Positions 15,575 to 25,000 of a stretch of DNA of 39,285 bases are shown here, piece by piece. A program made the translations under genes and the position numbers. The notes beneath the pieces were generated by a model. It saw only the letters and a program-made list of their open reading frames with translations. It was not told the DNA's origin and did no database searches. The stretch comes from Candidatus Dojkabacteria bacterium (GTDB taxonomy: Bacteria > Patescibacteriota > Dojkabacteria > B142 > WJKM01). Within the stretch, counting starts at the first letter, position 1; each line of letters starts with the position of its first letter. The DNA is taken from assembly GCA_020429465.1 (NCBI GenBank), contig JAGQLH010000001.1, positions 1-39,285 on the forward strand, in the 5' to 3' direction.

Positions 15575-17788
15575 TTACTTTGCCCACAAGATCATCTTAA
15601 GATCCTTTGCGAAGTTATATAGGAATAGTTTTCCTGCAGGCAATTCCCAAATCCCCATAACACTTGCAAACATTAACCCAACGTGAAGACTAAACTGAGT
15701 TTTTTCTGTGGTATTTCTAGCATCAGTATCTTCCAATTTTTTATCATCTGGGATTTTGACATACGCGAATGTCTGCTTAACTTGAGGATGGTCTTCTAAG
15801 ATTTTAGGGGTTTGATTTGTTGGGGTTTTCACATTCTCCTCTTCGATTGTATCCAAGGGGGTAGTGATAGTTTTATCTATAGTAGATGATTCTATCGATT
15901 CATTATTATTAATCTCTAATACCTCTATATCAGATTGGTATCTTGGTAATATTCGGTACCCTTCTCCAGTTGTTGCACTTGTTTTATATTGAGAAAGTAT
16001 TCCTTTTATACGTACAGTACTTCCTTTAGGTTTTTCAGGCATAGAAATACTAGTTCCACTTTGGATAGAAATTTTCATCTGTAATCCATGGTCTGTCGTA
16101 ATAATAAATGATGACCCTGTATATTCTGTTATAACTCCTTGAGAATGGATAAATGAACCTTCGTAAGGTTCTAAATCTTCGCCATATAGTTCTTTGGATA
16201 GTACTGGATTCGTGTGAGTAAGTATTTTTATATCAGTAGTATCAGAGACGTATAAATATTTTTCGTTTACACTTTCTCGTAACTCTCCTAGCAACTCTAG
16301 TTTTTCACCTACTTCCGCATTAAATGAAATGGAAGACATAAGTTTTGCTTTAATACCAGCAGTTTCATCTTGAATATAAAAAATGTCCTTTCCGAGTAAA
16401 TTAGGTTCAACAAGTACTACACCTGAAATTTTCAAATATGTTCCTATATCATATTCCTTTGCATCTTTTATGTTCGAACTGGTGATAGCCTCATTGTTTT
16501 CATCTTCATTTTGGTCTTGATCTTGATCACTATCGTCATCTTTAGGAGCAGATATAATATTTTCTGTGCCTTTGGTCTGGATGGTTGTAAATGAATAGAG
16601 TTCAGTATCGAATGAATATGAAATATCATCATCAATCTCTGGATATTCAACTGAAGTAATAATATTGCCGGAAGGGTCAGTAAGCAGTATTTGATCACCT
16701 CCATTATTAAGAGTAATGGGTAAAGTTGTATCTTCCAGAACCAGAAAAGAGTATGGTTCTACGATAGTAGAAGTGAGATTTTTTTCACTACTATTTTTAT
16801 CTCTAATAGTCCAGTTCTCAGTATTAATTGGCTCCTCACCATAATTATAGAGCTCAAGCCATTCTGAGCCATTTGATGGGTTTGCAAATATTTCATTTAT
16901 ACGTAAGGTCGTGGATCCAGAGATGGTTGGAGGTGGATCCTCTGATTCTTCGGTACGTTTACTATTTATGATAGTTATTTCGGGATGAATATAGATGATC
17001 CCATCGTTATATGTTAATTCTAATTGTGCATTATGGGTATCCGGAGCATTTGAGTTGAAAGTTATTTCCTCTGTTAAAAAATCTAAAATGGAGTCAATTT
17101 CCCATTTACTATTTTCAATAGTGAATAACTCATTTGGATAGTCAAATTTAAGAGAGATTGTGTCATTCTCAATGAGATTGAGATTATAAGTCCACTTGTT
17201 ATCGTTTAGAGCTTGAATAGAGATACATTCTTCTATAGGAAAGATGGTATCAGAGTAGTCGCTTATAGTTTCATGATCTAGAAAAGAACCTGTTCCAGAA
17301 ATACTCTGAGCGACAGTACTACATTTATATGTGGGACGGACAAGTACTTTACCTTCTTCCGAATCGTTATAGGAAAACGTATCGTACGTAGTACCATATA
17401 CATCGGCTAAAACTACACTATCTCCTGAGTTGGAAAATGATGTTGAACTTACTACCCCACGAACATAATTACCGGGATATTGTGATTTACTGTCGAAGTT
17501 ATCGTCATGAACAATTGCAAATTTACCTGGTTCAAGAATGAGTTCATCGTCGGCATTAAATGTCGTAATGGCTTTTCCATCTAGCAAATAATCAGACAGA
17601 TCTGCTGCAGTCCCTGAGGGGTTGTAGATTTCTAGATACTCACCCTCAGAGTCTGCACCTATAGGATTTGGTAGTAGTTCTGTGATCACTAAATAGCCAA
17701 ATGCCGATTGTGTGCCATTGAAAAAGAATACAAGTGGCAATATGTACCGAAGTAGACTTGTTATAGAACTAGCCTTAGCTTTATACAT
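15575..17788 (-). CDS. Exported protein with two lamin-tail domains and OB-fold-like domains
   Basis: 737 residues, with a signal peptide at about 9-31 (ILPLVFFFNGTQSAFG). Two lamin-tail (LTD) domains are visible: LVITELLPNPIGADSEGEYL at about 32-150, and TLRINEIFANPSNGSEWLEL at about 295-395, each with the E-W/Y-L-E-L/I-YN pattern and a later GD-x-V/I-x-L-x-D motif. An acidic linker (about 412-430) leads to two OB-fold-like segments, about 440-530 (ISGVVLVEPN, FYIQDETAGIKA) and 545-630 (GVITEYTGSSFIITTDHG). The C-terminus has a weakly hydrophobic stretch. LTD plus OB domains occur in secreted nucleases and surface proteins, but no nuclease domain is seen. A cell-surface role is inferred. Confidence 0.8.
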   Translation of the reverse strand: MYKAKASSITSLLRYILPLVFFFNGTQSAFGYLVITELLPNPIGADSEGEYLEIYNPSGTAADLSDYLLDGKAITTFNADDELILEPGKFAIVHDDNFDSKSQYPGNYVRGVVSSTSFSNSGDSVVLADVYGTTYDTFSYNDSEEGKVLVRPTYKCSTVAQSISGTGSFLDHETISDYSDTIFPIEECISIQALNDNKWTYNLNLIENDTISLKFDYPNELFTIENSKWEIDSILDFLTEEITFNSNAPDTHNAQLELTYNDGIIYIHPEITIINSKRTEESEDPPPTISGSTTLRINEIFANPSNGSEWLELYNYGEEPINTENWTIRDKNSSEKNLTSTIVEPYSFLVLEDTTLPITLNNGGDQILLTDPSGNIITSVEYPEIDDDISYSFDTELYSFTTIQTKGTENIISAPKDDDSDQDQDQNEDENNEAITSSNIKDAKEYDIGTYLKISGVVLVEPNLLGKDIFYIQDETAGIKAKLMSSISFNAEVGEKLELLGELRESVNEKYLYVSDTTDIKILTHTNPVLSKELYGEDLEPYEGSFIHSQGVITEYTGSSFIITTDHGLQMKISIQSGTSISMPEKPKGSTVRIKGILSQYKTSATTGEGYRILPRYQSDIEVLEINNNESIESSTIDKTITTPLDTIEEENVKTPTNQTPKILEDHPQVKQTFAYVKIPDDKKLEDTDARNTTEKTQFSLHVGLMFASVMGIWELPAGKLFLYNFAKDLKMILWAK

Positions 17789-17812
17789 GTTCTTTATCTT
17801 CTTTTTTATCCC

Positions 17813-18220
17813 CTATTCTCCGTCATCTGATTCAGCTACGACTTCTTTAAGTTTTTTTATTACTCCAAAGGTCATTTTTCTTACCGTGTTTGCTTGCTCG
17901 GTAAGTTCACCAAATGTTTTTTTAGTTACACACGTCAAATCACGTGCAAGAAGCAGTGCGTTATCGAAAGCAGTTAAAGAGTCTTGAACTGAATAGTAGT
18001 ACGTTATTTTTTGTTCAAATGAACGCTTGTGAAATCCACGAGCAGTATTTGTAGTTACAAGTAATACTGTTCTGCGTAATGCGGATATTAAGTCATCGTT
18101 TTTATTATCCAATTGCAAATTAGAGTAAACAGATACTGCTAATTTTTGTGCTTCTTGCCAGGTTTTCATATCCTGGAACGTATCATATGTAATCTTGGTA
18201 GATTTAGATTTATTAGCCAT
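17813..18220 (-). CDS. Four helix bundle protein (S23/IVP family)
   Basis: 135 residues, all helical. FQDMKTWQEAQKLAVSVYSN, LRRTVLLVTTNTARGFHKRS and the spacing between them match the family first seen in 23S rRNA intervening sequences (TIGR02436, 'four helix bundle protein'), where the pattern is vWQ-A and RR-x6-NIAEG. The usual NIAEG is NTARG here. Known members form pentameric bundles with basic surfaces; a relative, Avd, works with diversity-generating retroelements, but no reverse transcriptase is present here. Function unknown. It lies 24 bases upstream of the lamin-tail gene. TATTAT occurs 11 bases before its ATG. Confidence 0.78.
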   Translation of the reverse strand: MANKSKSTKITYDTFQDMKTWQEAQKLAVSVYSNLQLDNKNDDLISALRRTVLLVTTNTARGFHKRSFEQKITYYYSVQDSLTAFDNALLLARDLTCVTKKTFGELTEQANTVRKMTFGVIKKLKEVVAESDDGE

Positions 18221-18438
18221 AAGTACAACGCATAATAGATAAACTAGTGGCTTCGCTTAGCTTGATACAGTTATATCAGGATCGATAAGGGGGATGCATT
18301 GTATACCGGCGCAAAATAGTAATATATACGGATTTGTTTCGGTGTTTAATGAAGGTGCAAGGGAAGTACTAGATAGGATTTTTCAGAGAATGAATTTCTA
18401 GAATTGGAAAGATAATGTTACATTTCCAAATAGTATTT
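18221..18438. other. Intergenic region, mostly unexplained
   Basis: It lies between the end of the M23 gene and the start of the four-helix gene. It holds a weak hairpin TTGGAAA/TTTCCAA (18404-18410 and 18423-18429) and a plus-strand 35-codon frame at 18294-18401 (peptide MHCIPAQNSNIYGFVSVFNE and on) preceded directly by AAGGGGG. I see no support for that frame being a gene. Confidence 0.3.
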
Positions 18439-19767
18439 TTACTGACAGCTACGAGGGGAACTTGCAGGCTCTGCTGTGCATCGTAAATGGTAATAACTGG
18501 TTGCAAGACCACTTGCACATTTGTCTACTTCACAAACTTTTGCCACAATTGCTCCACCAGCATTACAAACTTTTGCCCAACTGGGGCAAGGTTCAAAGAA
18601 AAAATAGGTATATCCACCATGTGCTGCAACTATATTTGCACCACCACCAGTCGAAATATCAATAGCGTTATGTGTTGGCCGAGACTGTGTTCTAAATCCA
18701 CTTGTGAGTACACCTCCCCCCATCGGTTTACCAATTCTTCCGCTTCCCCCACAACTGCCATATGAGCCTCCTGGGAGGTAATTACATGGGTTTTTGATTA
18801 CTCCACTTTCGGATACTCCAAAATGAAGGTGAGCTCCATATGCATATCCGGTATCTCCTTCTACTCCTAAGAATGCACCTTGATCTACTGGTACACCACT
18901 TACAATCTCATTTCTTGCAAGCAATGCGGATTGAATACTATCTTGTTTTGCGAGTAGATCTTTTTCTTTGCTTGAAAGTACTTGTATTAGTTCATCGTAG
19001 CCGGATAGACGGTTTTGTGCATCTAGCTTTCGAGCCTCAAATGCTGCTTGTTCATTTCTTGCTGTTGTTCTTTGAATATCTATGGCTATTTTTTCATCTT
19101 CGACCTGTTCCCTACTTCTATCAAGCGTAATTTTATCTTCTTCCAATTTTGTTTGGTCCTTTTCGAGTTGAGTTCTTGTATCATCGAGTAATTCTAATTT
19201 TACATTAGTATCTTCCTGTAGGGCTTGCCTGTAGGTATCAACTTTTACAAATTCAGATGGGCTATCACTTGCAAAAAATTTAGAGGAGGAAGAACTGTTT
19301 TGCTTCTGGGCAAGATACATACCTAAGAGTCGTTCATCTGTTTCTTCTTCAAGTGCTTCAATTTGGTCTTGATTATCTTCAATACGTTCTATAAGTTCTT
19401 CAATTTCTTTTTGGAGTAATTCAATTTCCAATTCTAATTGGTTAATCTCTAACTCTTTTTGTTGAATAGTTAATGAGAGTTCTTCGACGGTTGTTTGAAG
19501 ATTGAAAATTTGTTTTTGAAATTCAGTGAGATTATTCTGGTCAGCTATTTTGTTAGCTTTAAGATTTTCTTTCTCTTTTTGAATATTAGAAATTTCACTT
19601 TTTACTTTGTTCAATTCATCTTCCAAATTCCCTCCAATAGAATTTTGTGTAGTTATACTTGGCGATTGAGCATGAGTTAGTATGGGAGGAATAACTTGTG
19701 AGATAACAAATGCACAAATTACTAATATAACGAGAGGAATTGCTGTGCTTAATTGTTCAGATTTCAT
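18439..19767 (-). CDS. Coiled-coil M23 (LytM) peptidase-like protein with rotated motif order; FtsEX partner (EnvC/PcsB-like)
   Basis: 442 residues: membrane anchor or signal at about 10-32, long coiled coils at about 46-150 and 180-285, then an M23 domain. In known M23 proteins the order is HxxxD, then a central YxHL histidine, then HLHF at the end. Here GDTGYAYGAHLHFGVS (His313, His315) comes first, then GVLTSGFR and THNAIDIS (His366, Asp370), and the protein ends just after TSYYHLRC (His427). All five residues are present, so the domain reads as a circular permutation. Eight cysteines follow residue 325, perhaps as disulfides. It is the third gene after ftsE and ftsX, which in other bacteria activate coiled-coil wall hydrolases such as EnvC and PcsB. 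Cutting the septal wall is the inferred role. TATATT lies 11 bases before the ATG. Confidence 0.82.
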   Translation of the reverse strand: MKSEQLSTAIPLVILVICAFVISQVIPPILTHAQSPSITTQNSIGGNLEDELNKVKSEISNIQKEKENLKANKIADQNNLTEFQKQIFNLQTTVEELSLTIQQKELEINQLELEIELLQKEIEELIERIEDNQDQIEALEEETDERLLGMYLAQKQNSSSSSKFFASDSPSEFVKVDTYRQALQEDTNVKLELLDDTRTQLEKDQTKLEEDKITLDRSREQVEDEKIAIDIQRTTARNEQAAFEARKLDAQNRLSGYDELIQVLSSKEKDLLAKQDSIQSALLARNEIVSGVPVDQGAFLGVEGDTGYAYGAHLHFGVSESGVIKNPCNYLPGGSYGSCGGSGRIGKPMGGGVLTSGFRTQSRPTHNAIDISTGGGANIVAAHGGYTYFFFEPCPSWAKVCNAGGAIVAKVCEVDKCASGLATSYYHLRCTAEPASSPRSCQ

Positions 19768-19831
19768 AAACGCATTAGAATATAACGGCAGTTAAATATC
19801 CGTTTTCATAATAGCATATATTCGAAAAATT

Positions 19832-20752
19832 CTAGCGGATGTATCGGCGAATAGCTATGAAACTATTGATCATACCTATTGCTCCTCCGGCGAGTATAAG
19901 AGCTACCAAAGCCATTGCTAGTATTTCCATTGATAGATCTGGCCACGGAAGTGTCCCGAAAAAACGATTGAGGAAAATAAGGAGATCAGATTCAGAATAA
20001 TAGTATAAGATTGCGTAGTAACTTCCAACAAGAATTCCATTTGAAAGTAACGCTCCAAGCATACCGTAAATTGTACTTTCTAAAATGAAAGGTAGGCGAA
20101 TATACCAGAGGCTTCCACCAACAAGTTGCATAATTCCAATCTCTTCAGATCGATAGTAAATTTTGAATTCAACCGTAAGTAGTGTGAATAGAAGTATCAC
20201 GAGTGATAATAATGCAAGAATAACAATCCCAATTATTCTTGCAATGGTAACAAGGTCTTTAATGTTTTCGATTACAGTTTGGCTATATCCTATGTCGAGA
20301 ATATCTGCATTTGTTGAAGCTTCACTTTCAACTATATCAATAATATTTTGTGCATCATCTATCCTTTTCAAGCGTATCCCTAAACTTGCAGGAAGTACGT
20401 CTTCCCTAATTGCCTCTGCAGTAATTGGATTTGCTTTCTGATTGTACTTTTGAAATTCTTCGAGTGCTGCTTCTTCAGATGTGTAGATTATAGATTCTAT
20501 ATTATCCAGTGATTCCCACTCCTCTTTTTTCTCTTCAATTTTCAATTCTGGAACGCCTGGTTTGTAGAATACATAGATGTGTGGATCACTTTCGATCGAG
20601 ACAAGAACTTGCTCCATAACAAAACCAAGTGCAAAGAATACCGTAAGTATTAGAAAAGAAAGTGTCATAACCGCTATAGATGCCCATGTAAGCCATCCAC
20701 TTCTTCGTATTTGTTTGAATGTAGTTTTTAATGCCCTGAGTAAAGTTTGCAT
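19832..20752 (-). CDS. ftsX: Cell division protein FtsX
   Basis: FtsX (306 residues) is the membrane half of the FtsEX complex, which passes an ATP-driven signal to a wall hydrolase. It has the expected layout: first helix at about 22-48, an outer domain of about 120 residues, then three helices (about 173-196, 222-248, 275-300). The segments AALEEFQKYNQ and LPASLGIRLK in the outer domain and RSEEIGIMQLVGGSLWYIRL after helix 2 are family signatures. It starts 19 bases after ftsE ends and is followed by the M23 coiled-coil gene. Confidence 0.93.
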   Translation of the reverse strand: MQTLLRALKTTFKQIRRSGWLTWASIAVMTLSFLILTVFFALGFVMEQVLVSIESDPHIYVFYKPGVPELKIEEKKEEWESLDNIESIIYTSEEAALEEFQKYNQKANPITAEAIREDVLPASLGIRLKRIDDAQNIIDIVESEASTNADILDIGYSQTVIENIKDLVTIARIIGIVILALLSLVILLFTLLTVEFKIYYRSEEIGIMQLVGGSLWYIRLPFILESTIYGMLGALLSNGILVGSYYAILYYYSESDLLIFLNRFFGTLPWPDLSMEILAMALVALILAGGAIGMINSFIAIRRYIR

Positions 20753-20771
20753 AAATTGCGTGTTTTAGAAT

Positions 20772-21929
20772 TTATGATGTTATATCTTGTATTGCTTCAT
20801 TTAGTTCAAGAATCTGGTCGCCACTAATTCCATCAATCATTTTAATAGTTTCTGGACCTGCATCAAGTACATCTTGCATATTCTTGTAGTTATTCTTTGT
20901 GAGAAGTGCGATTGTCCCAGGTTTGAGCCCTGTGCTCTCAAAATCATTAGGGTCTTTTGATTCTTCTGAATCTTTCTTCTTTGATGATTCCTCTTTTTTC
21001 TCTTCTATTGATTTCTTTTTAGTACTTTTTTTCTTTTTACTTGAAAGTCCTATTTTTAATTTCGGTTTAGAAGATTCTTTTTTGGGTGGTGTTGTATCAG
21101 TTTGTTTATCCTGCTTAGAACTCTTCTCATTCTTTAGTGAAGATTTTTCTGTTGGTGCTTCGTCTTTGGTTTCAGGTTCTATTTGTTTTTCCTCTTGTTT
21201 TTTGTCTTCTATTGTTGAATCATCCTGAAGTAATTTCTCAGCAAAATCATCACTAGACTGTTTAGATTTATTATGAGAATCATGGATAAGCCTTCCTTGT
21301 TCTAATTTAAGAATTCTCTTTTCCAGTTTATCTATAATGTCTTGGCTATGTGTTGCCATAATAACTGTTGTTCCCCAGTTATTAATGTTTTTAAGTGCTT
21401 CGATAATATCCCATGTAGCTTCCTCGTCCAGGTTTCCTGTTGGTTCATCTGCAATGAGGATCTTAGGATCATTCGCAATTGCACGTGCTATTGCCACCTT
21501 TTGTTTTTGTCCTCCTGAGAGTTCGTAAGGGAATGATTTTAATTTATCTTCGAGCCCAACAATTTCAAGTACGTACGGAACTATATTCTTTATATCTTTA
21601 TCGCTTTTTCCACTTGCTTCAAGTGCAAATGCAACATTTTCAAAAACATTTTTATCATCGAGGAGTCTAAAATCTTGAAAAACAATTCCAATTTTTCGTC
21701 TTAACTTTGCGACGTTCCAGCGTCTCATTCGAGTTATTTCACTACCATCTACATGAATCTCACCTTTAGTTGGTCGGATTTCTCGGATGAGCATTTTGAT
21801 TAACGTGGTTTTACCAGATCCAGAATGTCCAGTGAGCATAACAAATTCACCTTCATCTATCTGGAGGGAAACATCATCGAGCGCAACCATATCTTTGTAA
21901 TACTTTGATATTTTGTCGTATTGGATCAT
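20772..21929 (-). CDS. ftsE: Cell division ATPase FtsE with lysine-rich linker and C-terminal HhH-like domain
   Basis: Residues 1-220 are a complete FtsE ABC ATPase: Walker A GHSGSGKT (34-41), Q-loop FQDFRLL, signature LSGGQKQKVAIARA (137 on), Walker B ILIADEP (157-163) and H-loop His194. FtsE normally ends near residue 225. Here a linker of about 110 residues made mainly of K, E, S and D (220-330) leads to a small helical domain (331-385), GLKPGTIALLTKNNYKNMQD and MIDGISGDQILELNEAI. Its pattern (entry helix, then GI-x-G followed by a helix) resembles helix-hairpin-helix or SAM-like domains in NusA and RNA polymerase alpha tails. DNA or protein tethering is possible but unproven. Confidence 0.93.
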   Translation of the reverse strand: MIQYDKISKYYKDMVALDDVSLQIDEGEFVMLTGHSGSGKTTLIKMLIREIRPTKGEIHVDGSEITRMRRWNVAKLRRKIGIVFQDFRLLDDKNVFENVAFALEASGKSDKDIKNIVPYVLEIVGLEDKLKSFPYELSGGQKQKVAIARAIANDPKILIADEPTGNLDEEATWDIIEALKNINNWGTTVIMATHSQDIIDKLEKRILKLEQGRLIHDSHNKSKQSSDDFAEKLLQDDSTIEDKKQEEKQIEPETKDEAPTEKSSLKNEKSSKQDKQTDTTPPKKESSKPKLKIGLSSKKKKSTKKKSIEEKKEESSKKKDSEESKDPNDFESTGLKPGTIALLTKNNYKNMQDVLDAGPETIKMIDGISGDQILELNEAIQDITS

Positions 21930-22094
21930 TGTAACGTAGTTCTTAGTCGTAGACTAAAAATAAAATGTAGTTCTTATTCAGTTATTACTATACCAAAAAT
22001 TATAACGTGCTGGACAGAAGTCTATGGTTCTTTTCATAAATTCCAAAATTTCATATAGTGGAAGTGACATTAACGTATTTTTTATCATTTTTTT

Positions 22095-25000
22095 ATGAAT
22101 ATTCGCAAAATTGCTTTTGGGGTTTTAGGATCATTAGTCTTTGCTCTATTGTTATTCTTTGTGATTTCGTACTTCACTGGACGGTCTGTTTCTGTTTCTA
22201 ATGTAAAACTAACAAACGTAACATCCAATGGAGCTACAGTGGTATGGACTACTGATAAACCAGTAAAGGGGTCTGTAGTAGTAAATGATCAAGAATACTA
22301 TGATGATAGGAATATAGAAGAAACTGATGTAGGGGAATATCGCTATATGTTGGAAAAAGCTGTAGATCGTTATACTCATTCAGTTACGATTAGAAATCTC
22401 TCACCAGAAGCTTCGTATGATTTTTCTATAAAGGTTAATGGAGTTGAGAAAGGGGTTAATGGTAGTACGTTCTCTACTCTTCCTGTAGTTGAAGCAATTA
22501 GCTCCCCAGAGCCAGTATATGGTCAAATTTTTATGGACGATGGGTCGAGAGTTAATGATGGTGTTGTTGTATTTCAAAAATCGGGAATTAATGGAGAGGT
22601 ATCTCAGTATAGGTCTTCAGTCGTGGCAGATGGAACGTATTCACTTGATATTCAGAATCTATACAATGTAGAGAGAACGGAATTGTTCTCAGAAATGGCG
22701 AGTGATATTGAAATCTTTGACTATTTTGTGAGGGGAGAAAAAGGAATTCTTGAAGCAAGTCAAACGGTAGGGGTAGATGGAGACCAGCCTGTAGCTGATA
22801 TGTATGTAGATTCTGTAGTTATGACAGCAATGGATAGTTCAATACAATCATCAGTAAATGCACAAGGGTTTAGTGATATTTTAATGGAGGATGGTACTAA
22901 TCCAGAGGACTTTGAAGTAGAAGAACCAATTGTGAGTCCTAAAATTCCGTATGAAGAACCTGATACTACAACTAAAAAAGATGATTCTAAACCAGTCACA
23001 GATAATAAAGAGACTTTACCTAGTGAATCTACTGATAGTAAAAAGGACCAAGCTGTTGCAACGGTAGATGAGGGAGATAAAAATACGGGAGTTACGAAAA
23101 AAACAGGAGAGGAGGAAGGTGGTACAACAAAAAAGGCAACTGTAGTACAGGAAGAGGATAAAGATGATGAGTTGACTGGTAAGCAAGTAGCTCAAGATGA
23201 AGCATGTGCACATGGGTCTAGTGGTCTTTGCTGTGTTAATGAAGCATATTCTCCAATAGATGATCCAAATACAATTTCTGTTGAAACTATACAAAGTTTT
23301 TGTGCAGCTAGCTGTAGTTTTGCTCAAGCAGGTCAGGATGCTTTAGACCACATAAATAGTATTTGTGAGTCTGTAACAGGTTGTATTGAAGGTACTGGTG
23401 AAGGAACAGGTCTTTGCTGTATGACTAATAGTAATACAGCGAAGGACCCAATAGGCTTTTGTAATGGTGGATGTCAGAGTAAAGTACCTTCTGTCTTACA
23501 AACTCCTGCACAAGAAATTTGTAATCGCCTAACTTTTATTGATAACTCTGGGGCATGTATATTAAGTCAACATACAGGAAAACCAGTTGCAGATAATGAT
23601 GGTGATGGTCTCTTTGAATCTGATAATACATCTAATTTCTGTAATTCATGTAATAATTTTGATGAAATTGATAATCTTGCTCAATTAAAAGAGGAATTTT
23701 GTTCAAAAAAAGATTCAAGTATCAGCAAAGATACATCAACCTCTAAACTCCCTTCTGGCGATACTTCGGGGGTTGCGGTGAAGAAAGGGGCGGATGTTGG
23801 TTTTGGTCTTTCTAATTTACCATCTTTAAATATTAGTTCCCTAGATAATGGCGCATGTGCCAGCTCTAGTTCAAATGCATCATTGATTTCAGTTGTTAGT
23901 GGAGTATCCTCTGGACAGTACCCCTCAGGAGTACCAACCGGTGTTCTTGATCAAGTTTGTACTCATAATACAGCTAAAAATTGTTTTCCTATTCCGACAG
24001 GGAGAGATACCTATCCTGACCATACTGAGTTTTATATCTGCGGAGAATTTGTAGATGTGATTGATGTACCAGGAGGAAAAGATCTGAATGTTGCTAAGTT
24101 ACTAGAGGATATAGAAGAGTCGGATGGTGACAATTTCTATATTGACTACGGCTCAAATAACACCTGTGCAACTGGTGAACGTGAACATATACTTACCGTT
24201 AGTGCAACTCCTTATGCCAATAGGGACTATAGTGGTATTGTGGCTCAAATTGAAGCATTTAAAGAGCAAATTTGTCCTTCTGGAGGCACATCAGAATGTT
24301 ATGAGAATGGAATATGGGATGTTGGGCAAATTCCTGTAGACAATTTCAATGTAACTCCTCTTGTAGATATAAATGTGAGAATCTGCGAGATTGGTAGTGA
24401 TGGTATTATTGAAGACTCAAGTGATGAACAAACGCTATCCCCTGCAGAAGTGGCACAAAATCTTTGTGGGGATCCTCGTGATTTAGCGTATTCTGAAATT
24501 TATGCAACTAGTGTATCTACTACATTGACTGTTGAACAGTATCGGTCTATGGTCTTTGAACGAGAGGTAAATGGCTGTGGGACTTCTTCTGGGGTAGGTT
24601 CAATACCTGGATGTCATGTTTATTATCAGCAACTTAATACTACAGACATGGGTAAGTCGTGGGTTATTGCTATCTGTCAGGAGAGTACTAGTGGGGGCTC
24701 AATATTGAATCAAAGCCTCGTTTCTCAAGCAAAAGCCCAATCGTCTGTGGATACGATTGACCCTGGAAAATATGAATTAGTTGGGGATGAGATTACGACG
24801 AAGTCGATTACTGTAACTGAAGCCGGACCTGTCCGATACTTTATTGATGAAAATGGTGATGGAATTAAACAAGATAATGAATTTTATTTAGAAGGAGTGC
24901 AAGACATCTCATTTGAAATTAATAAACAAGCAGATGCAATTGGTTATAGATTGAATACTGGATGGAATCTTATACATGTTCCGCTTGTAATGAAGGGTGA

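Noticed and set aside
17813..18220. Diversity-generating retroelement (Avd-like accessory protein)
   Set aside because: The protein is in the same broad family as Avd, but there is no reverse transcriptase or template/variable repeat nearby.
18294..18401. 35-residue plus-strand gene
   Set aside because: The GGGGG directly abuts the ATG with no spacing, there is no promoter and no family, and it lies opposite a minus-strand transcription unit.
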